DNA of 64,000 nt from Streptomyces sp. SS1-1 (lineage in GTDB: Bacteria; Actinomycetota; Actinomycetes; Streptomycetales; Streptomycetaceae): positions 4,566,501-4,630,500 of the forward strand of contig NZ_WBXN01000004.1 of NCBI RefSeq assembly GCF_008973465.1, in the 5' to 3' direction. The notes under the pieces were generated by a model. The model was not told the DNA's origin, did no database searches, and saw nothing but the letters and a program-made list of their open reading frames with translations. A program made the translations under genes and the position numbers. This document shows positions 7,267 through 16,086 of the stretch, in pieces. How positions within the stretch are numbered: position 1 is the stretch's first letter; each line of letters begins with the position of its first letter.

Positions 7267-8970
7267 CTACGGGAGGGCGTGCACGTGCGGGCCCACCGCG
7301 CCTGACCAGGCGTTGCCCGCGGTGGCGTCCCAGTTGGTCGACCAGGTCATCGCGCCCCGCAGGTCCGGGTAGGTCCGGGAGGGCTTGAACGCGCCGCAGT
7401 TGGTGCCCTTGGCGAGGCAGTCCAGCGCGTTGTTGACGACCGTCGGCGACACGTACCCGCTGCCCGCGCCCCGGGTGGACGCCGGCAGTCCCAGGCCGAC
7501 CTGGGAGGGGGCCAGGCCGCCTTCGAGCTGGATGCAGGCGAGGGCGGTCAGGAAGTCCACCGAGCCCTGGCTGTAGACCTTGCCGTCGCAGCCCAGCATC
7601 GAACCGCTGTTGTAGTACTGCATGTTGACGACGGTGAGGATGTCCTTGATGTTCAGCGCCGTCTGGAAGTACGTGTTCGACGTCGACTGCATGTCGATGG
7701 TCTGCGGCGCCATCGTGATGATCAGCGAGGAGCCCGCCTTCGCCGACAGGGACCGCAGGGCCTGCGTCATGTAGGTGGCGTTGAGGCCGTTCTCCAGGTC
7801 GATGTCGACGCCGTCGAAGCCGTACTGCTGCATCAGCGCGTACACCGAGTTCGCGAAGTTCGCCGCCGAGGCGGAGTCGTTCACGGCGACCGTGCCGCGC
7901 TCGCCGCCGACCGAGACGATGACCTTCTTCCCGGCGGCCTGCTTGGCCCGGACGTCCGCCTTGAACTGGTCGACGGTGTAGCCGCCGAGCCCTGCCGAGT
8001 CCAGGTTGAAGGTGACCGCGCCCGGCGTCCCGGTCGCGTCGGCGAAGGCGACGGCGATGATGTCGTACTGGGACGGCACGTCGGCGAGCTTCTGCACGGT
8101 CGCGCCGTTGTTGAAGTTCTGCCAGTAGCCGGTCACCGCGTGCTTCGGCAGGGAGGGGCCGGTCGGGGTCGCCGTGGTCGTCCCCGTCACGGCCGCCGAC
8201 TTCGCCGACTCACCGGCCGCGTTGGTGGCGGTGACCTGGAAGGAGTACGACGTGGAGGCCGCGAGGCCGGTGACCGTCGCCGAGGTGCCGCCGACCGCCG
8301 TCACCTTGGTGCCGTCGCGGTACACGTTGTAGCCGGTGGCGCCGGAGACCGCGTTCCAGGCCAGCGAGACGGAGGACGAGGTGCGGCCCTGGACGCTGAG
8401 CCCGCCCGGGACGCCGGGGACCGTCGGAGCGGGGTCGGTGCCCCCGCCGCCGTCCGGCCCGTACACGGAGAGGTCGTCGGCGAAGTAGGCCGCCTGGCCG
8501 TACCAGCCGTGGGTGTAGACCGTCACCGAGCTGGTGGAGCCGCCCGTGGTGAAGGTCGTGGAGAGCTGCTTCCAGGACGATGAGTCCGGGGTCCAGGTGG
8601 ACACGTCGGTGGTGCCGGTGCCCGTGACGCCCAGGTAGGTGTAGCCGCCCTGGACCCACGCGCTCAGCGTGTAGGTGGAGTTGGGCTTCACCGCCACGGT
8701 CTGCGAGCACCGGGCGTTGTCCTGCCCGGCCGGTGTCGCCTTGAGCGCGCTCGCGCCGCCGTGCACGGGTGAGGAGACCGTCGTGCCGCTGCCCGCGGTA
8801 CACGTCCAGTTGGTCAGGCCGGACTCGAAGCCGGCGTTCTTCGCGTTGTTGACGTCCGCCGCGGACGCCTGGCCCGCGCCCAGGAACGTCAGGGAGAGGG
8901 CGGAGGCCACGGCCGCCGCCCACAGGCGTGCCGGCCGTCCGGGGAGACCCCGGGATCTGTTTATGAACAT
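7267..8970 (-). CDS. Secreted GH18 chitinase with carbohydrate-binding and fibronectin III domains
   Basis: The protein has 567 residues and hydrolyses chitin outside the cell. A signal peptide (about 1-38) ends at GAGQASA. Residues 39-172 form a carbohydrate-binding beta-sandwich (NAGFESGLTNWTC to YFADDLSVYG). Residues 186-265 form a fibronectin type III domain (PGVPGGLSVQGRTSSSVSL to VTGTTTA). Residues 275-567 are the GH18 barrel. The catalytic motif DGVDIDLE, with Glu about 393 as proton donor, and the substrate-binding VIVSVGG strand are intact. ATG 8970 has no Shine-Dalgarno and follows the presumed -10 by only 8 bp, so the mRNA is probably nearly leaderless. A longer ORF start at 9000 would precede the transcription start. 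The promoter contains a DasR-type operator. Confidence 0.95.
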   Translation of the reverse strand: MFINRSRGLPGRPARLWAAAVASALSLTFLGAGQASAADVNNAKNAGFESGLTNWTCTAGSGTTVSSPVHGGASALKATPAGQDNARCSQTVAVKPNSTYTLSAWVQGGYTYLGVTGTGTTDVSTWTPDSSSWKQLSTTFTTGGSTSSVTVYTHGWYGQAAYFADDLSVYGPDGGGGTDPAPTVPGVPGGLSVQGRTSSSVSLAWNAVSGATGYNVYRDGTKVTAVGGTSATVTGLAASTSYSFQVTATNAAGESAKSAAVTGTTTATPTGPSLPKHAVTGYWQNFNNGATVQKLADVPSQYDIIAVAFADATGTPGAVTFNLDSAGLGGYTVDQFKADVRAKQAAGKKVIVSVGGERGTVAVNDSASAANFANSVYALMQQYGFDGVDIDLENGLNATYMTQALRSLSAKAGSSLIITMAPQTIDMQSTSNTYFQTALNIKDILTVVNMQYYNSGSMLGCDGKVYSQGSVDFLTALACIQLEGGLAPSQVGLGLPASTRGAGSGYVSPTVVNNALDCLAKGTNCGAFKPSRTYPDLRGAMTWSTNWDATAGNAWSGAVGPHVHALP

Positions 8971-8982
8971 GCCAAAACACGT

Positions 8983-9007
8983 TGGTCCAGACCAATCCAA
9001 CTGTCAA
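8983..9007 (-). promoter_or_regulatory. Chitinase promoter with DasR-responsive element
   Basis: TGGTCCAGACCA (8983-8994) is a perfect palindrome and closely matches the core of the Streptomyces dre site TGGTCTAGACCA bound by the N-acetylglucosamine regulator DasR. On the reverse strand a perfect -35 box TTGACA lies at 9002-9007, and a -10-like box falls around 8979-8984. The operator therefore sits in the spacer, where a bound repressor would block RNA polymerase. Induction by glucosamine phosphates is the known DasR logic; binding here is inferred. Confidence 0.85.
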
Positions 9008-9214
9008 GAGGTTCCGGTCGTGGAGACTTTGTGCGCGCGACCTGCCCCGTTTTGACGGGAGTTGGGGGTGGACAGTTATCTCCCGGCTGCGGAAACGCTG
9101 TTCTCCGGCCATCGAGCCGTGGATACAGTGCAGGGACAGTCACGCAACGAAGTCGTCCCGGTGCACCGGAGTGACACGAGCGCCGGGGCCGGGCGGGGAG
9201 ACGGGGAGCGACGC

Positions 9215-10057
9215 GTGCCAACTGCCATTGCCGTGACCAGTGCCGACATGGCACTGCCGGCGCAGGACGAGCGGACCGTGCCCGCCGTGGTGCTCCCGGA
9301 CCTCGAACGGGAGCCGCTGGAGCGGTCGCTGGCGCATCTGCAGTCCCTGACCGACCAGCACGGCCATGTGATCGTGGTCTGCTCGCAGGCCGCCTCCCGG
9401 CGCGCCCGGCGGCGGCTGCACACCGTCCGGTCCCTCCTGGAGAGCGACCGCATCGCCGTCTTCGAACCCGCGCTGCCCCCGCTCGCGCTCGCCGTCCTCG
9501 CCCGCCAGCTGCGCCAGCTCGCCTCCTGCGACCTCAGCCCCGGCATCCTCGCCTCCGCCGGGCGGCTCCTCACCCACTATCTGCACGCGGGCGCGCTCCT
9601 CGGCTCCGTCGCCAAGCTCGACCGCGTCCCCGTCGACCTCGGCTCGCACGCCCGGTCCTGGATGCCCGGCAGCCAGTTCGGCGTCCTCGCCCACCCGTCG
9701 CCGCAGCTGGTCCGCGCCGCCCCCGGAGTCACCCTGCCCGGACCGGAGTTCGGCACGTCGATGCTGATCGCCCAGGGACAGCTCCAGTCCGACTGGGTCG
9801 CCGGCACCCTGGCCCCGTCCTGGCGCGCCCAGGGCCTGCGCGAGGTGGGGCTGCCCGCCGAGTCCGTCCCCTGGTGGGGCACGGCCAAGCTCATCGAGTT
9901 CTGCGCCTTCCTGCCCGACCTGCCGGTGCTCTACCAGCTCGTCGGCTCCGTCCGGCAGAGCTCCTGCCACTGGTGCGGCATCGACGTCATCGGCGACCGC
10001 TGCGTCTTCTGCTCCGCCACCCCGCCCACCCACGAACAGCCCGCCCGCGCAGGCTGA
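9215..10057 (+). CDS. Conserved protein with C-terminal zinc-ribbon motif, at the head of the Tad locus
   Basis: The protein has 280 residues and its function is not recognised. I chose GTG 9215 because GGGGAG lies 5-6 nt before it; an earlier in-frame ATG at 9062 would add a low-complexity extension. Residues 20-110 are mixed helix and strand (HGHVIVVCSQAASRRARRRL). The middle is rich in Leu and Pro. The C-terminus contains CHWCGIDVIGDRCVFC, a CxxC-x9-CxxC pattern that should bind zinc. No signal peptide is seen, so it is probably cytoplasmic. It ends 74 bp before cpaB and has the same orientation as the pilus genes, which suggests a role tied to pilus assembly; this rests on context only. 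Confidence 0.7.
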   Translation: MPTAIAVTSADMALPAQDERTVPAVVLPDLEREPLERSLAHLQSLTDQHGHVIVVCSQAASRRARRRLHTVRSLLESDRIAVFEPALPPLALAVLARQLRQLASCDLSPGILASAGRLLTHYLHAGALLGSVAKLDRVPVDLGSHARSWMPGSQFGVLAHPSPQLVRAAPGVTLPGPEFGTSMLIAQGQLQSDWVAGTLAPSWRAQGLREVGLPAESVPWWGTAKLIEFCAFLPDLPVLYQLVGSVRQSSCHWCGIDVIGDRCVFCSATPPTHEQPARAG

Positions 10058-10131
10058 CCGGACCAGGACCCGGCCCCGACCGGACCCACCGACCGCCCCC
10101 GACCGATTCCCCCAATGAGGTTGCACGGTTC

Positions 10132-10839
10132 ATGAACTCCCGTCAGCGCCGCGGCGTGATACTCCTTCTCCTGTCCGTCCTGTGCGCCCTCGGCGCCTTC
10201 GCCGGCGTGCTGTCCGTCATCAGCGACGTGAAGTCCAAGGTCGGCCCGGAGGTCACCGCCTACCGGCTCACCCGTGACGTGGCCCCCTACACCCCGCTCG
10301 GCGCGGCCCAGTTCGAGAAGATCGAGATGCCCGAGCGCTGGCTGTCGCCGAACGCCGTCACCGACCTGAGCGACATCCGCGGCAAGATCGCCGTCACCAC
10401 GCTCAAGGAGGGCTCCCTCCTCCAGAGCGACATGATCGTCGACCAGCCCGCCCTGAAGCAGGACGAGCAGGAACTCGCCATCATGATCGACGCGGCGACC
10501 GGTGTCGCCGGGAAGATCACCCCCGGCTCCACGGTCAACGTCTACGCCACCTTCAAGGGCGAACGCGGCGGCGCCGCCGACCAGTCCAAGCTGATCGTGG
10601 CCAACGCCCGCGTCATCGACGTCGGCGACCTGACCGCGCTCGAGCCCGACCGCGACGACCGGGGCCGCCGTACCGTCGAGGCCGTCCCCATCACGTTCGC
10701 GCTGAAGACCGTCGACGCCCAGCGCATCACCTACGCCGAGTCGTTCGCCGACGAGGTACGGCTCGCGCTGGTGGCGCCCGGTGCCGCGTCCGACGTCGCC
10801 CCGTCGGACCGCACGTACGAACTCGCCAAGGACAAGTGA
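10132..10839 (+). CDS. cpaB: CpaB/RcpC-family Flp pilus assembly protein
   Basis: The protein has 235 residues. An N-terminal membrane anchor (about 8-30, GVILLLLSVLCALGAFAGVL) is followed by an SAF-like beta-clip domain. That domain includes DVAPYTPLGAAQFEKIEMPE and LKEGSLLQSDMI, then the CpaB C-terminal part, IDAATGVAGKITPGSTVNVYATF. CpaB proteins belong to type IVb pilus machines and in Gram-negatives work with the secretin; in this single-membrane organism it probably sits on the outer face of the cytoplasmic membrane. ATG 10132 has TGAGG 11-12 nt upstream. It is followed after 9 bp by tadZ and begins the tightly packed part of the locus. Confidence 0.88.
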   Translation: MNSRQRRGVILLLLSVLCALGAFAGVLSVISDVKSKVGPEVTAYRLTRDVAPYTPLGAAQFEKIEMPERWLSPNAVTDLSDIRGKIAVTTLKEGSLLQSDMIVDQPALKQDEQELAIMIDAATGVAGKITPGSTVNVYATFKGERGGAADQSKLIVANARVIDVGDLTALEPDRDDRGRRTVEAVPITFALKTVDAQRITYAESFADEVRLALVAPGAASDVAPSDRTYELAKDK

Positions 10840-10848
10840 GAGGCCCCC

Positions 10849-12132
10849 ATGCCCACGAGGATCCTCCCGGCCGTCGGCGACGCGGACGCGGTCCGTTCCC
10901 TCACCACCCTGCTCAGCCAGCTCCCCGACGCCGAGCCGGTCGCCCCCGTCACCGACTCCACGCAGCTCGTCGACACCCTCGCCCGCCTCGCCGCCGAGTC
11001 CGTCGACGAACTGCCCGAGGTCGTCGTCGTCCACGAACGCATCGGGCCCGTCCCGGCCCTGGAGCTGATCCGGGAGGTCGCCCTGCGCTTCCCGGCCGTC
11101 GGCGTCGTCCTCGTCACCTCCGACACGACCCCCGGCCTGTTCCAGGCCGCCATGGACCACGGCGCCCGCGGCCTGGTCGCGCTGCCCCTGCACTACGAGG
11201 AACTCGCCAGCCGCGTCGACGCCGTCGCCCAGTGGTCGGTCGGCGTACGCCGGCACCTGGGCGCCGGACCCGACGTGTTCGGCGGAGCGGGCGGCACCGT
11301 CGTCACCGTCAGCGGCGCGAAGGGCGGCGTCGGCGCGACCCTGACCGCCATCCAGCTCGCCCTCGCCGCACAGGCGTCCGGGCGCAGCACCGCCCTGCTC
11401 GACATGGACCTCCAGACCGGCGACATCGCCTCCTACCTGGACATCCAGTTCCGCCGCTCGGTCGCCGACCTCGCCGCCATCACCGACATCTCACCGCGCG
11501 TGCTCGCCGACGCCGTGTTCCGGCACGACACCGGGGTCGCCCTGCTCCTGGCCCCCGGCGACGGGGAGCGCGGCGAGGAGGTCACCGACGCGGCCGCCCG
11601 GCACATCGTCGCCGCGCTGCGCTCCCGCTACGAGGTGGTCGTCGTCGACTGCGGCGCCCAGCTCAGCGGCGCGAGCGCGGCCGCCGTGGAGACGGCCGAC
11701 GCGGCGCTCCTCGTCACCACCCCCGACGTGGTCGCGGTGCGCGGCGCCAAGCGGGCCGTCCGGATGTGGGACCGCCTGCAGATCCGCAAGGCGGAGGAGA
11801 CCACGATCGTCGTCAACCGGCACACCCGGTCCGCGGAGATCCAGCCCGCCCTGATCCAGCGCATCACCGGCACCGCCGTCGCGGCCACCGCCGTCCCCGC
11901 CAACTACAAGGAGCTGCAGGGGGCGGTCGACGCCGGCCGGCTGCACGAACTGGACGCCAAGTCGACCGTGAAGCAGGCCCTGTGGGCGCTCGCGGGCGAA
12001 CTGGGCCTGGTCGCCGGCACCGAGAGCGCCGCCCCCCGGCGCGGCGGACGGGCCAGGGCCGGGGAGCGGGCCGTCCGGAGCGCGGAGCGGCCCGCGGTGA
12101 CGTTCCGCAGGCGCAAGGAGATAGGGCGGTGA
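10849..12132 (+). CDS. tadZ: TadZ/CpaE-type ParA-like ATPase
   Basis: The protein has 427 residues. The N-terminal 130 residues form a degenerate receiver-like domain. Residues about 150-400 are a MinD/ParA-type P-loop ATPase with the deviant Walker A GAKGGVGAT (about 157), the partner motif LLDMDLQTGD and VVVVDCGAQL. TadZ proteins place the pilus machine within the cell and recruit other Tad parts. The last 30 residues are basic (RRGGRARAGERAVRSAER) and may contact membrane, DNA or a partner. The stop TGA overlaps the next start in the tetranucleotide GTGA (12129-12132), so translation is coupled. Confidence 0.9.
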   Translation: MPTRILPAVGDADAVRSLTTLLSQLPDAEPVAPVTDSTQLVDTLARLAAESVDELPEVVVVHERIGPVPALELIREVALRFPAVGVVLVTSDTTPGLFQAAMDHGARGLVALPLHYEELASRVDAVAQWSVGVRRHLGAGPDVFGGAGGTVVTVSGAKGGVGATLTAIQLALAAQASGRSTALLDMDLQTGDIASYLDIQFRRSVADLAAITDISPRVLADAVFRHDTGVALLLAPGDGERGEEVTDAAARHIVAALRSRYEVVVVDCGAQLSGASAAAVETADAALLVTTPDVVAVRGAKRAVRMWDRLQIRKAEETTIVVNRHTRSAEIQPALIQRITGTAVAATAVPANYKELQGAVDAGRLHELDAKSTVKQALWALAGELGLVAGTESAAPRRGGRARAGERAVRSAERPAVTFRRRKEIGR

Positions 12133-12506
12133 GGCGGCGGCGGGGGGACCGCGGGCAGGTCGCGATCGAGTTCCTCGGGATGACACCCCTGATCCTGCTG
12201 ACGCTGGTGCTGCTGTGGCAGTGCGTCCTCGTCGGCTACACGTACACCCTCGCCGGGCACGCCGCGGACGAGGCGGCGAGGGCGGGGACGGCCGCGGACC
12301 CCGGGACCCGGCTCGCCGCCTGCCAGGAGGCCGGCCTCGCGGACCTGCCGGGCGCCTGGACCGGCGACATGGCGTGCGGCACCGGGGGAGGGCTGGTGAC
12401 GGCCGACGTGCACCTGGAGGTGCCCGTCCTCTTCCCCGGCTCCATCGGGTTCCCGTTCACGGTCGACGGCCACGCCGGGGCCGTCGAGGAGGAGGGGAGG
12501 AACTGA
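12129..12506 (+). CDS. tadE: TadE-like minor pseudopilin 1
   Basis: The protein has 125 residues and starts at the GTG at 12129, which overlaps the tadZ stop by 4 bp. The short basic leader ends at Gly9, followed by QVAIEFLGMTPLILLTLVLLW. That is a class IVb prepilin signature with the conserved Glu at position 5 of the mature chain and a hydrophobic helix behind it. Two later Cys residues could form a disulfide outside the cell. Such minor pseudopilins are cut by a prepilin peptidase and help start or tune pilus assembly. The long in-frame open stretch reaching back to 10836 is only the shadow of tadZ. Confidence 0.88.
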   Translation: MRRRRGDRGQVAIEFLGMTPLILLTLVLLWQCVLVGYTYTLAGHAADEAARAGTAADPGTRLAACQEAGLADLPGAWTGDMACGTGGGLVTADVHLEVPVLFPGSIGFPFTVDGHAGAVEEEGRN

Positions 12507-12507
12507 G

Positions 12508-12858
12508 ATGGCGTACGGCAGGAAGCACCGCGACCGCGGCCAGGTCGCCCTGGAGTACCTCGGGTTCGTCCCCCTGCTGATCCTCGTCGCCCTCGCCGGC
12601 ATCCAGCTCGGCCTCATCGCCTACGCCGCCCAGCAGGCCGGCACCGCGGCCCGGGCCGGGGCGCGCGCCGCCTCCCTGGACGAGAGCGCGCAGGCGGCCT
12701 GCACCGCCGCGGTCAGCGAGTGGCTGGAGGTCAGCTGCCCGCCCGCCGTCGGCGGCGACGAGGTCTCCGTCACCGCGACGGTCGAGATCCCGTCGATCGT
12801 CCCCGGCTGGGACTTCGACCCCGCCGAGAAGACCGCGATCATGCCGCTCGACCACTGA
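12508..12858 (+). CDS. TadE-like minor pseudopilin 2
   Basis: The protein has 116 residues, and its ATG lies one base after the stop of the first TadE gene. The leader ends at Gly11, followed by QVALEYLGFVPLLILVALAG, again with Glu at mature position 5. After the helix comes AAQQAGTAARAGARAAS, typical of TadE/TadF-like proteins. Two Cys residues follow (AACTAA and EVSCPPA). It is related to the upstream pseudopilin and probably arose by duplication. By order it could correspond to TadF in other systems, but sequence alone cannot separate TadE from TadF. Confidence 0.87.
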   Translation: MAYGRKHRDRGQVALEYLGFVPLLILVALAGIQLGLIAYAAQQAGTAARAGARAASLDESAQAACTAAVSEWLEVSCPPAVGGDEVSVTATVEIPSIVPGWDFDPAEKTAIMPLDH

Positions 12859-12871
12859 ACGAGGAACCCTG

Positions 12872-14209
12872 ATGAGCCTGAGGTCACGCATCACCGTCCC
12901 CGAGGAGAAGGGCGGCCGGGGCGAGGACGGACACCTCGTCGCCACCTACCGCGCCAAGCTCCTGCAGGAGATCGACCTCGCGGAGATGAGCTCGCTGGCC
13001 GCGGCCGAACGCCGGGCCCGCCTGGAGCGGGTGCTCGGGCACATCATCAGCCGCGAGGGCCCGGTGCTGTCCACGTCCGAGCGCGCCCAGCTGATCCGCC
13101 GGGTCGTCGACGAGGCACTCGGCCTCGGCATCCTCGAACCGCTCCTGGAGGACGCGTCGATCACCGAGATCATGGTGAACGGCCCCGACGCGATCTTCGT
13201 CGAACGCGCGGGCCGCGTCGAGCAGTTGCCCCTGCGCTTCGCCTCCCACGACCAGCTGATGCAGACCATCGAGCGGATCGTCTCCACCGTGAACCGCCGC
13301 GTCGACGAGTCCAACCCGATGGTGGACGCCCGGCTGCCGTCCGGCGAGCGCGTCAACGTCATCATCCCGCCGCTCTCCCTCAGCGGGGCCACCCTCACCA
13401 TCCGCCGCTTCCCGCGCTCCTTCACCCTGCGCGAGATGACCGGCCTCGGCTCCCTCGACGAACCCATGGTGTACCTGCTCGCCGGACTCGTGCAGGCCAA
13501 GTTCAACGTCATCGTCTCCGGCGCCACCGGCACCGGGAAGACCACCCTGCTGAACGCGCTGTCCGGCCTGATCCCGTCCTCCGAGCGCATCATCACCATC
13601 GAGGACTCCGCCGAACTCCAGCTCCAGCAGGCCCATGTGATCCGGCTGGAGTCCCGCCCGCCCAACGTCGAGGGCAAGGGGCAGGTCACCATCCGCGACC
13701 TGGTCCGCAACTCCCTGCGGATGCGCCCCGACCGGATCGTCGTCGGCGAGGTCCGCGGCGGCGAGTCCCTCGACATGCTCCAGGCCATGTCGACCGGCCA
13801 CGACGGCTCACTGGCCACCGTGCACGCCAACAGCGCCGAGGACGCCCTGATGCGGCTGAAGACCCTCGCGTCCATGTCCGAGGTCGCCGTCCCCTTCGAG
13901 GCGCTGCACGACCAGATCAACAGCGCCGTCGACGTCATCATCCAGCTGACCCGGTTCCCGGACGGCGCCCGCCGCATCACCGAGATCGCCGTCCTGGACA
14001 GCCACGGCGCGGAGCCGTACCGGCTGGTGACGGTGGCCCGGTTCAACGCACAGCCGATGACACCGGACGGCCGTGTCCACGGCGCCTTCGCCTGCCATCC
14101 GCTCCCGCGCCGCACCGCCGACCGCCTCTACATGGCGAACCAGCCGATCCCGCAGGCGTTCGGCGTCGCCGCGTCCCCGCTCGAGCTCGCCACCCGAGAG
14201 GCCAGGTAG
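12872..14209 (+). CDS. tadA: TadA/CpaF pilus assembly ATPase
   Basis: The protein has 445 residues and is a GspE/VirB11-type secretion ATPase that drives extension and retraction of Tad pili at the cytoplasmic face. Landmarks: an N-terminal helical domain, ITEIMVNGPDAIFVERAGR, Walker A GATGTGKTTLLNAL (about 215-228), the Asp box RIITIEDSAELQL, Walker B-type RMRPDRIVVGEVRGGE and the His box MSTGHDGSLATVHAN. All nucleotide-binding motifs are intact. It lies 13 bp after tadE2 with GAGGAA before the ATG, and is followed after 10 bp by tadB. The C-terminal 60 residues extend past the ATPase core. Confidence 0.95.
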   Translation: MSLRSRITVPEEKGGRGEDGHLVATYRAKLLQEIDLAEMSSLAAAERRARLERVLGHIISREGPVLSTSERAQLIRRVVDEALGLGILEPLLEDASITEIMVNGPDAIFVERAGRVEQLPLRFASHDQLMQTIERIVSTVNRRVDESNPMVDARLPSGERVNVIIPPLSLSGATLTIRRFPRSFTLREMTGLGSLDEPMVYLLAGLVQAKFNVIVSGATGTGKTTLLNALSGLIPSSERIITIEDSAELQLQQAHVIRLESRPPNVEGKGQVTIRDLVRNSLRMRPDRIVVGEVRGGESLDMLQAMSTGHDGSLATVHANSAEDALMRLKTLASMSEVAVPFEALHDQINSAVDVIIQLTRFPDGARRITEIAVLDSHGAEPYRLVTVARFNAQPMTPDGRVHGAFACHPLPRRTADRLYMANQPIPQAFGVAASPLELATREAR

Positions 14210-14219
14210 GACCCCGCCC

Positions 14220-15167
14220 ATGGACCTGCAGACCCGCATCACGCTCACCACCGGCATCGCGCTGCTGACCTGCGTCCTGGCCGTCCTGGGCGTCCAGGCG
14301 TACGCCGCGGGCCGGGCCCGCCGCCAGGCCCTGGTCGAGCGCCTGTCCGCGACGGGCCAGCTCACCGGCCCCGGAGGGCGCCGCCGCCGCTTCCCCGGCC
14401 TGGACCGCCGGTTGCGCCGCACCCGCCTGGGCAGGCGCCTGGAGCTGCGGCTGGCCGCCACCGGACTGGACGTCACCCCCGGCGAGTTCTTCGTGACCAT
14501 GCTGGCCGTCGTGGCCGGCCTCTGGCTCGTCGGGCAGGCGGCCCTCGCCCCCTTCTTCGGGCCGATCGCCGGACTGCTCGGCGTGTGGGCCGCCGTCCAG
14601 TTCCTCAACTGGCAGCGCCAGAAACGCATCGAGCGGTTCATCAACCAGCTCCCCGAACTCGCCCGCATCCTGGCCAACGCCGCGCACGCCGGACTCGCCC
14701 TGCGCACCGCGATCGGCCTCGCCGCCGAGGAACTGGAGGCCCCCGCCGGGGAGGAACTCGCCAAGGTCTCCCACCAGCTCGCCCTCGGCGCCTCCATGGA
14801 CGACGCGCTCGGCGAACTCGCCGAACGCCTCCCCTCCCGCGAACTCGTCGTCCTGGTCACCACGCTGGTCCTGTCCAACCGGGCCGGCGGCCAGGTCGTC
14901 AGCGCCCTGCGGAACCTCACCGAGACCCTGGAGGAGCGCAAGGAGACCCGGCGCGAGGTCCGCACCCAGCTCTCCCAGGTCAGCATGACGTCGTACGCCG
15001 TTCCCGTGCTGGGCGTCGGATCGCTGTTCCTGATGAACGGCGTGAAGGACGGCGCCCTCGACCGCATGACCGGCAGCCCGCTCGGCCAGGCCGCCGTCCT
15101 CGTCGCGTTCGGGCTGTACGCGCTCGGCTTCCTGCTGATCCGCCGCCTCTCACGGATCGACGTCTGA
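14220..15167 (+). CDS. tadB: TadB-type inner-membrane platform protein
   Basis: The protein has 315 residues with the GspF/T2SSF layout. It has an N-terminal membrane segment (ITLTTGIALLTCVLAVLGV), a basic cytoplasmic stretch, a hydrophobic pair around residues 95-140, then a cytoplasmic helical domain (INQLPELARILANAAHAGLALRTAI and EELAKVSHQLALGASMDDAL), and C-terminal membrane helices. It forms the membrane platform on which TadA acts, together with TadC. ATG 14220 is chosen because translation upstream of it is only tadA in another frame. TadC starts 13 bp downstream. Confidence 0.92.
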   Translation: MDLQTRITLTTGIALLTCVLAVLGVQAYAAGRARRQALVERLSATGQLTGPGGRRRRFPGLDRRLRRTRLGRRLELRLAATGLDVTPGEFFVTMLAVVAGLWLVGQAALAPFFGPIAGLLGVWAAVQFLNWQRQKRIERFINQLPELARILANAAHAGLALRTAIGLAAEELEAPAGEELAKVSHQLALGASMDDALGELAERLPSRELVVLVTTLVLSNRAGGQVVSALRNLTETLEERKETRREVRTQLSQVSMTSYAVPVLGVGSLFLMNGVKDGALDRMTGSPLGQAAVLVAFGLYALGFLLIRRLSRIDV

Positions 15168-15180
15168 GGGGGCCTTCGGA

Positions 15181-16074
15181 ATGGGAATCGGACTGCTCCT
15201 CGCCACCGCCATGGCCCTCGCCGTCGCGGGCGTCTTCGCCGGCATCCGCATGTACCGGGCCGAGACGAAACTCCCCGCCGACCTGGCGCTCGCCCTGGAG
15301 GTCGGCGCCACCCGCACCGGCGCCGTGGACTCCCTCATCGACCGCATGGGCATGCGCTACGCCCCGGCCGTCCTGCGCCTCATGGGCCCCAAGCTCGTCG
15401 CCCGGTACCGCCGCAGGATCGACCTCGCGGGCAACCCCGGCGGCCTGACCATCGACCGCTACGCCGCCCGGCGCGCCGTGTACGGCTTCCTCGGCGCGGT
15501 CGGCTTCCTCGTCTTCCTGCTGCGCGGACAGGTGCTCGTCGCGCTGCTCCTGCTCGCGTTCGGCGCCTTCTGGACGGAGGTCGGCATCTGGTCGGCCATC
15601 CGGATCAGGAAGGACGAGATCGAACGCACCCTGCCCGACTTCCTCGACGTCCTCGCCGTCGTGGTCAGCGCCGGCCTCGGCTTCCGCCAGGCCCTCGACC
15701 GCGTCTCCGGCCGGTACGAGGGCCCCTGGGCCGACGAACTGCGCATCACCCTGCGCCAGATGGACCTCGGCATGAGCCGCCGCCAGGCCTTCGCGGAGCT
15801 GCGCCGCCGCAACGACTCCGAGCAGGTGGCGATGTTCGTGACCGCGCTCCAGCAGGGCGAGGAACTGGGCGCGCCGATCGTCGACACCCTGGTCGCCCTC
15901 GCCAAGGACATGCGCCGCACCGACGCGCAGAACGCCCGCCGCAAGGCGGCCCGCGCGGTGCCCAGGGCCACGCTGATGATCACCACCTTCATGGTGCCGG
16001 CGACGTTGATCCTGCTGGGCGCGGGCCTGCTGCTCGGGTCCGGCACGGACTTCGGGACGCTGACGGGGGAGTAG
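15181..16074 (+). CDS. tadC: TadC-type inner-membrane platform protein
   Basis: The protein has 297 residues. It has an N-terminal membrane segment (GLLLATAMALAVAGVFAGI), a hydrophobic pair about residues 100-130, then the T2SSF core beginning IERTLPDFLDVLAVVVSAGL, with TALQQGEELGAPIVDTLVALA and two C-terminal helices (LMITTFMVPATLILLGAGLLL). It is the paired platform subunit of TadB. GAGGGGG precedes the ATG. The gene is followed after 12 bp by the response regulator, so the platform, motor and regulator are likely on one transcript. Confidence 0.92.
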   Translation: MGIGLLLATAMALAVAGVFAGIRMYRAETKLPADLALALEVGATRTGAVDSLIDRMGMRYAPAVLRLMGPKLVARYRRRIDLAGNPGGLTIDRYAARRAVYGFLGAVGFLVFLLRGQVLVALLLLAFGAFWTEVGIWSAIRIRKDEIERTLPDFLDVLAVVVSAGLGFRQALDRVSGRYEGPWADELRITLRQMDLGMSRRQAFAELRRRNDSEQVAMFVTALQQGEELGAPIVDTLVALAKDMRRTDAQNARRKAARAVPRATLMITTFMVPATLILLGAGLLLGSGTDFGTLTGE

Positions 16075-16086
16075 GGGAGGAGGCAC

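Noticed and set aside
10836..12128. Long open frame in phase with the first TadE gene
   Set aside because: Upstream of the GTG at 12129 it is only the shifted reading of tadZ; the prepilin leader fixes the start at 12129.
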